Part shown: positions 15,570-23,349 of the stretch, in pieces
Layout of the letters: each line of letters starts with the position of its first letter
How positions within the stretch are numbered: position 1 is the stretch's first letter
Origin: Thermoplasmata archaeon
GTDB taxonomy: Archaea > Thermoplasmatota > Thermoplasmata > Lutacidiplasmatales > UBA184
DNA: 60,454 nt
Assembly: GCA_021806135.1 (NCBI GenBank)
Contig: JAJZYB010000009.1
Coordinates: 1 to 60,454, forward strand
Direction of reading: 5' to 3'
Notes under the pieces: generated by a model
Database searches by the model: none
The model's input: the letters and a program-made list of their open reading frames with translations, nothing else
Told to the model about the DNA's origin: nothing
Program-made: the position numbers and the translations under genes

Positions 15570-15982
15570 GCCGACCCTCGCTGCTCCTTCCCATCGTGCT
15601 GGCGGGGGCGGGTGGCAGAGGCCTCCCCCAGGAGCCGCTCGATGGCGAGGGCGAGCGCGGGGAACCCGGAGGCCCAGGCCCAGGCCGCGGGGGCGGGAAG
15701 GGGGAGCGTCTTCCAGAGGAGATCGCCCCGGGCGTCCGGCAGCCGTAGGAACCATCCCAGGGCGCCGGGAGCGAGTTCCACCAGGTGGAGCTGTGGCGTC
15801 TGACGCAGGCTCAAGGGAAGGCGGATGGCCCCTCTCCATCGGGCCCCCGGGGGCAGGCGCTTGAGAAGGTCCCGGGGCGGGTGCGGTCGCCGGTCCGACG
15901 GGGGACGCGGGGCGGTGGGGTGTTCGTCGCAGGGCGGAAGCGGTTCCGTGGTGCAGCCTGGCTGCGGGGTCTCTTCGGACAT
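15566..15982 (-). CDS. Small protein translationally coupled to the HerA/TraD-like ATPase
   Basis: From the ATG at 15982 the product has 138 residues; the open frame extends further upstream but that part looks non-coding (Pro/Arg/Gly-rich). The first 50 residues are Pro-rich and probably disordered. The rest forms a compact alpha/beta pattern (LHLVELAPGALGWFLRLPDA, then a hydrophobic helix ASGFPALALAIERLLGE). I recognise no family. The stop overlaps the ATPase start by 4 nt, arguing for an obligate partner, such as an adaptor or the missing N-terminal domain of the pump. Confidence 0.55.
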   Translation of the reverse strand: MSEETPQPGCTTEPLPPCDEHPTAPRPPSDRRPHPPRDLLKRLPPGARWRGAIRLPLSLRQTPQLHLVELAPGALGWFLRLPDARGDLLWKTLPLPAPAAWAWASGFPALALAIERLLGEASATRPRQHDGKEQRGSA

Positions 15983-16709
15983 GGGTGGTCCTCGTGGACC
16001 CTCCCACCGGTCCCGCACCGGCGGCGGGTCCGTTCCCGACCCCTGGCCCCCCGACGCGAGCCCGCCCCTGATCCCTTCGGACCCGGTGCGGTGGAGCACG
16101 GCCGGAGGCTTCTGCCGGACTCGGGGGGCTCACCGGGGTTCCGGTGCCCCTCCTCGACGGCCAGGCGGGAGCGAGCGTTTCGCGCTCCCGGCCGTCACGC
16201 GGTCCGGTGCGAGGGATCGGGCGGGCGATGGCGTTCTCCCGGACGGGAGGAAGGAGTCACGCCGGTCCTTCCGGAGGGGAGGAAAGCCGATGGGGGCGGG
16301 TTCCGGAGCTCCCCCGGGAGCCTCCGCTCATCGGGCTGTCCCAGTTCCTCCGGGGGAGACCCTGGATCTCGCGCCGGGGGAAAGGACCGGGTGGCGTTGG
16401 CGTCCGGGCCTCGGCGGCGTTCTCGGTGGCCTTGGGAGGGGGACCGGGAAGACGCTGGGGAGACGGGCGCTCGGATGTGGGCCTGGTTCGGGAGGACGCT
16501 CGGAGGGTCGGGGTCCCGGGAGGGAGGGCGACCGTTCCGGGGGCGAGAATCCCGAAGGGCGTGGGGGTTGCGAGCAGGCATGCGCCCACCGCCTATCCTT
16601 CCCTTTCCGTGACCGGTGGGAGGTCCCTCGGGTGCGTGCGTCGTTCCACTGGAGCGGGGCCTTTATCCCCCATTCCCTGCCCCTTCCAGGAAGCGAGCAA
16701 CGTACGCCC
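15983..16709. other. Divergent intergenic region, no gene recognised
   Basis: This 727-bp stretch separates the divergent ATPase operon and dnaJ-like gene. Several frames stay open because of high GC, but their translations are Arg/Gly/Pro-rich with no recognisable motif. A TTTATCC element near 16662 lies about 45 nt before the DnaJ ATG and is the best promoter candidate. No tRNA or repeat array was seen. Confidence 0.5.
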
Positions 16710-17609
16710 ATGGCCGCCTCCGGGACCGACTACTACACTCTCCTCGGCGTGGACCCATCCACCGAGGCCCCGGGGATCCGGGAGGCCTTCCGGCGAGAGG
16801 CGCTCCGGTGGCATCCGGACCACCGACCCGGGGACCCGAGAGCCGCCGAGCACTTCCGGGCCCTGCACCAGGCTTACGAGGTCCTGACGGACCCCGTGCG
16901 CCGCCGCGCCTACGACGCACGGATCTCCGACCGTTCGTCGGAGCATCCCGACGTGGAGGCCCAAGTGACCCTGGGCCTGCGGGAGGTCTTCACCGGCCTC
17001 TTGCTCAAGCTCGAGGTGCCCCACGCACGGCCCTGCGGCGGTTGCGGCGGAACCGGCAGGGAATGGGGTGAGCAACGGATGGGCTGCCCGGGCTGCGGAG
17101 GGAGCGGCTGGGGGGCTCCGGAATCGCTCTACGGCCTCCGCCTCCGCCCGCTCTGCGGGGTGTGCCACGGCCTGGGGAACACCGGGGACCGGTGGGTCCA
17201 GCGCTCGTGCTCGGACTGCCACGGCCTCGGGTCCCTGCTCGCCCACACCCTCCTCGAGGTGCGGGTCCCGGCCGGCATGGACGAGGGGATGAGGTTACGC
17301 GTCCCCGGACAAGGCCACCCGCTGCTCCGGGGGGGAGCGGGCGACCTGGTGCTGGTGATCCACGTACGGCCCGGTCCCTGGACGCGCCGGGGCCCGGACA
17401 TCACGTTCTCCTTGCCCGTATCCACCCGGACCCTGAGCCGGGGAGGGCGCGTGCCCCTGGTCACGCCCCTCGAGCGGCTCACGGTCCGGGTCCCCCGGAA
17501 CTCGGCCCCGGGGACCGTCCTGAAGGTCCCGGGAAAGGGCCTTCCCCTCCCGGAGGGCGGGGGCCGGGGGGACCTGAGCCTGCGGCTGGAGCGGGCGACC
17601 GGGGGCTGA
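16710..17609 (+). CDS. dnaJ: DnaJ-type co-chaperone
   Basis: The product has 299 residues. The J domain (about 8-70) holds the HPD tripeptide in LRWHPDHRPGD. The cysteine-rich domain has four zinc knuckles: CGGCGGTG, CPGCGGSG, CGVCHGLG and CSDCHGLG. Two C-terminal substrate-binding beta-domains follow, with typical VPAGMDEGMRLRVPGQG and VPRNSAPGTVLKVPGKG segments. The Gly/Phe linker between J and zinc domains is almost absent, and the protein is about 75 residues shorter than E. coli DnaJ. DnaK and GrpE are not adjacent. ATG 16710 is the first sensible start before the J domain; the longer open frame upstream has no coding character. Confidence 0.88.
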   Translation: MAASGTDYYTLLGVDPSTEAPGIREAFRREALRWHPDHRPGDPRAAEHFRALHQAYEVLTDPVRRRAYDARISDRSSEHPDVEAQVTLGLREVFTGLLLKLEVPHARPCGGCGGTGREWGEQRMGCPGCGGSGWGAPESLYGLRLRPLCGVCHGLGNTGDRWVQRSCSDCHGLGSLLAHTLLEVRVPAGMDEGMRLRVPGQGHPLLRGGAGDLVLVIHVRPGPWTRRGPDITFSLPVSTRTLSRGGRVPLVTPLERLTVRVPRNSAPGTVLKVPGKGLPLPEGGGRGDLSLRLERATGG

Positions 17610-17624
17610 AGCCGGGCTCCCGGG

Positions 17625-18113
17625 TCACCGCGTGGGCGGGGGGGGAGCCTCCCCGGTCATGAGGTAGTCCTTCAATCGGTGGAGGACCTCGTCCCAGTAG
17701 TGGACGTGCCAGGAGCGGGCCTCCTCCCAGGCCTCGCCGGCCTGCCAGCCCTTGTGCTCCAAGGTCACATCGATCCCTTCTGGGCAAGGAGCCACGCGGA
17801 TCTGCACCTCGGTGAGCCGGGCGCCCCGGTTCATGAGGGCATCGAAGGCCGGGGGGCCTTTCCAGGTGAAGGCGATCTCATCCTGGTCCCGGAAGCGGAG
17901 GAGGGTGCATCCCTGGGTCGAGTTCTGGGAGGGGTCCTCCGGGTCCCAGAAGAGCTCGAAGGGTCCGCCTTCCCTCAGTTCGAGCCGGACCCGGGGGGCC
18001 AGCCAACGCGTCAGCTGCTCGGGCCGGACGATCGCGTCCCAGACCTCCGGCAGCGGAAGCGCGGGCGTGACCTGGAGCAGGATATCGTCGGGGGGGATGG
18101 CACTGGGGGACAC
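17625..18113 (-). CDS. SRPBCC/AHSA1-family protein
   Basis: The product has 162 residues. The helix-grip pattern of the AHSA1 branch of the START/Bet v1-like superfamily is clear: an N-terminal strand (ILLQVTPALPLPEVWDAI), then RPEQLTRWLAP, a central sheet around DEIAFTWKGP, and a long C-terminal helix (EARSWHVHYWDEVLHRLKDY). These domains bind hydrophobic ligands or act in stress response; no specific ligand can be named. It is convergent with the DnaJ gene, with a 15-nt gap, and divergent from HPS-RraA. Confidence 0.75.
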   Translation of the reverse strand: MSPSAIPPDDILLQVTPALPLPEVWDAIVRPEQLTRWLAPRVRLELREGGPFELFWDPEDPSQNSTQGCTLLRFRDQDEIAFTWKGPPAFDALMNRGARLTEVQIRVAPCPEGIDVTLEHKGWQAGEAWEEARSWHVHYWDEVLHRLKDYLMTGEAPPPPTR

Positions 18114-18225
18114 GCCTCCTGGGGGCCCATCCCGCTACATGAACTCTTCGCGGGGGGCCTCGACCGGCGCGGAAGGCTGGGGGAGGCCGCATCCTCCTTT
18201 TGTCCCGGGCGGCCTCCTCCCCCGC

Positions 18226-19530
18226 ATGCCCGCGGAGCGCCCCATCCTCCAGGTTGCCTTGGACTTCGAGAACCTGAACCGGGCCCTGCAGGCGGCCCGG
18301 GAGGCCGTGGCCGGCGGGGCGGACTGGGTGGAGGCCGGCACCCCGCTGATCAAGAGCGAGGGGCTCAACGCGGTCCGGGAGCTGAAGAGGACGTTCCGGG
18401 ACCAGCGGATCGTGGCCGACATGAAGATCATGGACACCGGGGGGTTCGAAGTGGAGATCGCGGCCAAGGCCGGCGCCGATGTGGTCACCGTCCTGGGAGC
18501 CGCCGATGATGACACCATTGCCGAGGCCGTCCGCTCGGGGGAGAAGTACGGCGCCCAGGTCATGGTGGACCTCCTCGGGGTGGCGGACCCAGGCGCTCGC
18601 GCCGCGACCGCGGGGAAGCTCGGGGTGGCCTACGTCTGCCTGCACGTGGGGATCGACCAGCAGATGCGGGGGAACGACCCGTTCGAGGCCCTCCGCTCGC
18701 TGGTGAAGGTCTCCCCGGTCCCGGTGGCCGTGGCCGGGGGGCTCAACTCCGAGACGGCGCCCCGGGCCGTGGAGGCGGGGGCCCGGGTGATCATCGTCGG
18801 CGGGGCCATCACGAAGTCGGAGAAGATCACCGAGGCGACCCGGATCCTCAGGGAGGCGTTGGACAGCGGGAAGGCGGCCCCCTCGGAGCTCTTCCGGCGC
18901 TATTCGTTGGACCAGATCCGGGAGGCCTTCCTCAAGGTCTCGTCCCCGAACGTGACGGATGCCCAGCAACGGAAGGGGGCGATGCACGGGATCCTGCCGC
19001 GGCTGAAGGACCCCCACGTGAAGGTGGCCGGTCCGGCGGTCACGGTCCGGACCCTCGACGGGGATTGGGCGAAGCCCGTGGAGGCCATCGACCGGGCCGA
19101 GCGTGGCGATGTGATCGTGGTGGACGCGGGAGGAGGTGTGACCGGGCTCTGGGGGGAGCTCGCGAGCTGGTCGGCGCACGGAAAGGGGATCGCGGGGGTG
19201 GTCATCGACGGGGCCGCCCGGGACCTGGACGCCATCTTAGACCTGGGGTTCCCGGTCTTCTCCCGCCACGTGGCGCCGGACGCCGGCGATGCGAAGGGGC
19301 ATGGAGAGATCGGCGTGGAGATCCTCTGTGGCGGGCAACGGGTCCGCCCCGGGGACTGGATCGTGGGGGACCTGAGCGGGGTGGTGGTGGTCCCCCGGGA
19401 GCGGGCCCAGGAGATCGCGAACCGGTCCCTGGACGTCCTGGAGCACGAGAACCGGGTGCGCGAGGAGATCCGGCGGGGCTCCACCCTGGGGAAGGTCCAG
19501 AGCCTGGAGCGCTGGGAGAAGGTGGGCTGA
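18226..19530 (+). CDS. 3-hexulose-6-phosphate synthase fused to an RraA-like domain
   Basis: The product has 434 residues. The first 215 form an OMP-decarboxylase-superfamily barrel: ILQVALDFENLNRAL, WVEAGTPLIKSEGL, and VADMKIMDTGGFEVE with the DxKxxD catalytic signature of hexulose-phosphate synthase. Residues about 230-430 match RraA/MenG-like proteins (GPAVTVRTLDGDW, GDVIVVDAGGG, IDGAARDLDAI). HPS condenses formaldehyde with ribulose-5-phosphate; in archaea lacking the oxidative pentose route it works in reverse to supply ribulose-5-phosphate. The RraA half is of unknown role in such fusions; some relatives are aldolases. The partner isomerase (PHI) is not nearby. Confidence 0.88.
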   Translation: MPAERPILQVALDFENLNRALQAAREAVAGGADWVEAGTPLIKSEGLNAVRELKRTFRDQRIVADMKIMDTGGFEVEIAAKAGADVVTVLGAADDDTIAEAVRSGEKYGAQVMVDLLGVADPGARAATAGKLGVAYVCLHVGIDQQMRGNDPFEALRSLVKVSPVPVAVAGGLNSETAPRAVEAGARVIIVGGAITKSEKITEATRILREALDSGKAAPSELFRRYSLDQIREAFLKVSSPNVTDAQQRKGAMHGILPRLKDPHVKVAGPAVTVRTLDGDWAKPVEAIDRAERGDVIVVDAGGGVTGLWGELASWSAHGKGIAGVVIDGAARDLDAILDLGFPVFSRHVAPDAGDAKGHGEIGVEILCGGQRVRPGDWIVGDLSGVVVVPRERAQEIANRSLDVLEHENRVREEIRRGSTLGKVQSLERWEKVG

Positions 19531-19597
19531 GGGGGCCCGCCCCGAAGCGGGCTGGAGGGCCGGAATCGGTATGAACCTCCGGCCGTGGGGGAGTCCC

Positions 19598-19673
19598 GCT
19601 CCCGTGGTCTAGTCCGGTCAAGGATGCGAGGCCTTCGACCTCGAGGTCGCGGGTTCAAATCCCGCCGGGAGCA
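19598..19673 (+). tRNA. tRNA-Glu (anticodon TTC)
   Basis: The 76-nt gene has a perfect 7-bp acceptor stem (GCTCCCG with CGGGAGC) and an anticodon stem CGAGG/CCTCG around the loop CCTTCGA, giving anticodon TTC. The T arm contains GGTTCAAATCC and the discriminator base is A. No intron and no encoded CCA are present. Confidence 0.95.
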
Positions 19674-19878
19674 TCGAGCATCCCGTCGCCCGTCTCGAAC
19701 CCGTACCACGCCGCGGAGAAGGGCATGGTTCTTCCTCTCTTCCCCCGGACGTTGTGGACAGCCTGTAGGACCTCCAGCTCCGGGAGGAAGGGGACCCGCC
19801 GACCGTCCATGGCGCCGCGGCCGGGTGGGGGGCCCTTTGAGCGCCAAATCAAAATAGGTTGGGGACAATGGAATGGCC

Positions 19879-20397
19879 ATGGCACAGTCGGGTCCCGCTC
19901 CGCAAGGGGCACCGGAGTCCCTTCCGCCGTACGCCCCCCCTCCCCCGTACGGGTATCCAGTCCCCCCGTCCCACGGGTGGGTCGCGGCGGCACCTCCCGT
20001 CCCCCGGGACCCGAGGACGGCCGTCCAGTGGATGCGGATCCTGGGCTTCCTCCTCCTTTTCGTGGGGGTGCTGGTCGCCGTCAGTCTCGCCTCCGCCAAC
20101 GGCACCTGCTACGCCGGCTCGACCAGTTGTACCGGGTCCACGCTCACGAACTATCTGAGCGGCGCCGCGAACGGGGTCCTGGTCGGGAAGCTGCTCTTCA
20201 CCGTCGGGCTGTTCTTCCTGGGGGCCAGCTCCGGCCTCATGATCCAATGGCTCTACCAGCGCCCCCACACCTCCCCGGAGACCTCGGACGAGGCCAAGCT
20301 GACCCGACGGACACTCTACGGGAACGGGATCATGGCCTTCCTGGTGATCCTGCTCTTCCTCTACCTTCTCCTCTCGGTCGGAGTCCCGGTTCCCTGA
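19879..20397 (+). CDS. Membrane protein with Pro/Tyr-rich N-terminus and three predicted helices
   Basis: The product has 172 residues from the ATG at 19879; the in-frame ATG at 19873 adds two residues. The AT-rich element near 19845-19857 is about 26 nt from 19879, which favours the shorter form. The N-terminal 55 residues are rich in Pro, Gly and Tyr (PPYAPPPPYGYPVPPSHG). Three hydrophobic segments follow: ILGFLLLFVGVLVAVSL, LLFTVGLFFLGASSGLMI and GIMAFLVILLFLYLLLSV. Two Cys flank a short loop (CYAGSTSC) that would be extracytoplasmic. No family is recognised. Confidence 0.7.
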   Translation: MAQSGPAPQGAPESLPPYAPPPPYGYPVPPSHGWVAAAPPVPRDPRTAVQWMRILGFLLLFVGVLVAVSLASANGTCYAGSTSCTGSTLTNYLSGAANGVLVGKLLFTVGLFFLGASSGLMIQWLYQRPHTSPETSDEAKLTRRTLYGNGIMAFLVILLFLYLLLSVGVPVP

Positions 20398-21016
20398 TCC
20401 CGGGCTTCGACACCCCCCGGCCCTTGGGGTGACGGCCGGGCCGCTCCCTTGGGGCCCGGAACCCAGCCCACTCGACAAGAGTCCCGTCTCTCCCGTCGGG
20501 ATCGCGACAGAATGTCGAAACGACAAAGAGGGACGGTGGCGGGATCCGATCCCGGTGGGGATGTCGGGGGCCGGCGGGGGCCGAACCACCCGCGAATAGC
20601 ACAGGGCAAGAGTCCCGGCCCTGCCTAGACACTGTGCCTTCGGGACGCCAGGGCGAGTCCAGTCGCGGACCTCCCCTCCTCACTTGAGAGGAAGAGCCGT
20701 GCTGGGGTGGCGGCGCCCACGCCACCTGGAGGTTGGGGTCATTCCACCCCCCTTCCAGGAGGTTCGCCGTTCCACCCTGACGGGACCCGTCGACCCGGGG
20801 CTCCGAGGGGGGTTGGGGAGAGCGACGAACGGGTCCGGTCGTAGCGGGGGTAGCCCCGGCACCTCTCCCATGCGACTTACCCGGACAGGGATGGCGGAAC
20901 CAACCATGGTGGGTCTCTCCTCTGCCATGAGCGGAGATCACCGATCCCCGAGCCCCCGGGACGGGGCCCGGGCCATGGGGCCAGCCTGGTCCACCGGTCT
21001 CTGAGAAAGCGTCAAG
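20398..21016. other. 619-bp gene-free region, possibly containing a structured RNA
   Basis: No frame looks coding. The stretch is rich in short inverted repeats and is less uniformly GC-rich than the flanking genes. The 11-mer CAAGAGTCCCG occurs twice, near 20476 and 20609. GTCGAAACGAC near 20514 can form a small hairpin. I looked for the conserved cores of SRP RNA (GGAAGGGAGCA type) and RNase P RNA (GAGGAAAGTCC type) on both strands and did not find them. It remains unexplained. Confidence 0.3.
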
Positions 21017-21190
21017 ATGCCGGGCCGGGTCCTCCGTCCGGTGGGACCCGTGAAGGTGAAGGATCCGGTCTGCGGGATGACGGTGGACAGCGAGAAGGCC
21101 CCGGCAAAGGGAACGTACCAGGGGCAGACGGTCTACTTCTGCAACGAGGGTTGCCGGAAGACCTACGAGGCCCGGCTCAAGAAGCCCTAA
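21017..21190 (+). CDS. YHS-domain mini-protein
   Basis: The product has 57 residues; an internal GTG at 21050 would give 46. It contains KDPVCGMTVD and TVYFCNEGCRKTYEARL, the complete YHS metal-binding core (a Cys in DPVCGM and Cys residues in YFCxxGC). It lies 20 nt before the Cu+ ATPase, whose own N-terminus is a second YHS domain. A free YHS protein beside a heavy-metal ATPase could act as a copper chaperone or buffer. The length and clean family motif make it a real gene despite its size. Confidence 0.8.
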   Translation: MPGRVLRPVGPVKVKDPVCGMTVDSEKAPAKGTYQGQTVYFCNEGCRKTYEARLKKP

Positions 21191-21210
21191 GGTCCCCCCG
21201 AGCTCCCGCG

Positions 21211-23283
21211 ATGCCCACCGACCCCGTCTGCGGCATGGCCGTGGACGAGCGCACCGCCGAACTGACCCTGGTGCGCGAGAACCGGACCTACTACTTCTGC
21301 TCCACCTCCTGCCTGGAGGAGTTCTCGGCCCCAGAACACCAGCTGGGCCGGCTCCGCCGGCGCCTGGCCGTGTCCTGGCCCCTCTCCATCGGCATCGTCC
21401 TGCTCACCTACGTCCTCCCCCTCCCGGACTGGCCGTACCTCGCCTTCGCGCTTGCCACCGTGGTCCAGTTCTACCCCGGTCTCCAGTTCTACCGGGGGAC
21501 CTGGGACGCCTTCCATAGCCGCCTCTGGAACATGGACGTCCTCATCGCCGTGGGGACCACCGTGGCCTACGGCTACAGCACGGTCGTCGTTTGGCTGCCG
21601 GGCCACCTGCCGCCGGAATACTACTTCGACGCCTCCGCGCTCATCGTCACCTTGATCCTCACCGGGAACTATCTCGAACACCTGACCCGGGAACGCTCCC
21701 GGGGAGCTCTGCGGGAACTTCAGGAACTCGTTCCCACCACGGCCCGGGTGCTCCGGGAGGGCAGGGAGGTGGAGGTCCCGGTATCGGAGGTCCAACCCGG
21801 GGATCTCTTCCGGGTCCGCCCCGGGGGCCGGGTCCCGACGGATGGGCAGATCCGGCAGGGGCGGTCCACCCTGATCGAGGCCCTGCTCACCGGCGAAGGC
21901 CTACCGGTGGAACGGGCTCCCGGAGACCGGGTCCTGGCCGGGACGATCAACGGCGATGGCGCCCTCACCGTGGAGGCCACCCGGGTCGGCCAGGACACCC
22001 TCCTCGCCCAGATCGGACAACTCGTGACGGAGGCCGAGGTCAGCCGGGTCCCGCTCCAGCAGCTCGCGGACCGGATCGCGGCCATCTTCGTCCCCGTGGT
22101 CCTGGCCCTGGCCGTCGCCGCCTCCGTCGCCTGGTTCCTCGACGGGGCGGGCCTCACGGTGGCGCTCTTGGTCTTCGTCTCGGTGGCGATCACGGCCTGC
22201 CCCTGCGCCTTCGGCATCGCCACGCCGGCCGCCATCGTCGTGGGCACCGGCCGGGCCGCGGAGGAGGGGATCCTGTTCAAGGGACGGGACTCCCTGGAAC
22301 GGGCGAGCAGGATCGATCTCGTCCTCGCCGACAAGACCGGCACGCTCACCCGGGGGGAGCCCACCCTCACCGATCTCCTCCCGGTCCCCGGCGAGGAGCC
22401 GGGACGACTGCTGGCCCTCGCCGCCGGCCTGGAGGCCGGTTCCAGCCACCCGCTGGCCCGGGCGGTCCTCCAGGCGGCCCGGGAACGGGGGGTCCCCGGT
22501 ATCCCCTTCGACCCGGTGCAGGAAGTGCCGGGCCAGGGGGTCCAAGGGCTCCACGGGGGGGTCCCGTTCCGGATCCTGCGAGGGAAACGCCTCGCCGGGG
22601 ACTCCCTCCCGCTCGGGAGCCTCGCTGCAGAGCCGGCCCGGCTTCAGGGCCAAGGACGGAGCTGGTCCGTGCTCTTCGAAGGGGACCGGCCCCTGGGCCT
22701 CCTGGGCTTCGCCGACGAGATCGCCCCGGGGGTCCCCGAGGCCATCCAGGCGCTCGCCCGGGACGGGATCCGCGTGGTGATGGCCACGGGGGACCACGAG
22801 GCAGCGGCCCTCGCCGTGGCCCGGGCCGCCGGTATCCACGAGGTCCACGCCGGCCTGAGCCCCTCGGACAAGATGACCCTACTCGGTCAGCTCCGTGCCG
22901 CGGGGCATCGGGTCGCCTATGTGGGGGACGGGATCAACGACGCTCCGGCCCTCGCCGCCGCGGATCTGGGCATCGCCATCGGGGCGGGGACCGATGTGGC
23001 CAAGGAGGCCGGGGGGGTGATCCTGGTCCGTTCCGACTTCCGGGGGGTCGCGCTCGCCCTCCGGACCGGCCGCAGGACCGTGGGCAAGGTCCGGGGGAAC
23101 CTCACCTGGGCCCTGGGATACAACGCGGTGCTCCTCCCCATCGCCGCCGGGGCGCTCGTGCCCGTCTTCGGGCTGGCGGTCTACAACGTGCTGCCGATCA
23201 CCGGGGCCCTGGCCATGGGGGTCTCCTCGACCACCGTGGTCCTGAACTCCCTCTCCCTGCGCTTCCTTTCCCTCGCCCGGTGA
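21211..23283 (+). CDS. copA: Cu+/Ag+-exporting P1B-type ATPase with N-terminal YHS domain
   Basis: The product has 690 residues. A YHS domain (about 1-45; TDPVCGMAV, YYFCSTSCLEEF) replaces the usual HMA domain. Transport motifs in order: LLTGEGLPVE (actuator), CPCAFGIATP near residue 330 (the CPC motif of monovalent copper/silver pumps), DKTGTLTRG near 374 (phosphorylated Asp), SSHPLARA (nucleotide-binding HP), and GDGINDAPALA near 572. Eight transmembrane helices are expected. It would export Cu+ from the cytoplasm. The start at ATG 21211 places the YHS domain at the N-terminus and leaves 20 nt after the YHS mini-gene, so the two likely form an operon. No copper-responsive regulator is adjacent. 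Confidence 0.9.
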   Translation: MPTDPVCGMAVDERTAELTLVRENRTYYFCSTSCLEEFSAPEHQLGRLRRRLAVSWPLSIGIVLLTYVLPLPDWPYLAFALATVVQFYPGLQFYRGTWDAFHSRLWNMDVLIAVGTTVAYGYSTVVVWLPGHLPPEYYFDASALIVTLILTGNYLEHLTRERSRGALRELQELVPTTARVLREGREVEVPVSEVQPGDLFRVRPGGRVPTDGQIRQGRSTLIEALLTGEGLPVERAPGDRVLAGTINGDGALTVEATRVGQDTLLAQIGQLVTEAEVSRVPLQQLADRIAAIFVPVVLALAVAASVAWFLDGAGLTVALLVFVSVAITACPCAFGIATPAAIVVGTGRAAEEGILFKGRDSLERASRIDLVLADKTGTLTRGEPTLTDLLPVPGEEPGRLLALAAGLEAGSSHPLARAVLQAARERGVPGIPFDPVQEVPGQGVQGLHGGVPFRILRGKRLAGDSLPLGSLAAEPARLQGQGRSWSVLFEGDRPLGLLGFADEIAPGVPEAIQALARDGIRVVMATGDHEAAALAVARAAGIHEVHAGLSPSDKMTLLGQLRAAGHRVAYVGDGINDAPALAAADLGIAIGAGTDVAKEAGGVILVRSDFRGVALALRTGRRTVGKVRGNLTWALGYNAVLLPIAAGALVPVFGLAVYNVLPITGALAMGVSSTTVVLNSLSLRFLSLAR

Positions 23284-23349
23284 ACCCCGGGGGCCCCGGA
23301 GGAGTTGCCCCGGGGAAGTACCCCCCGGTCTCCCGGTCCCCTCGGGGAT

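Noticed and set aside
20398-21016. SRP RNA or RNase P RNA
   Set aside because: The conserved S-domain tetraloop/bulge of SRP RNA and the GAGGAAAGTCC-type core of RNase P RNA were not found on either strand.
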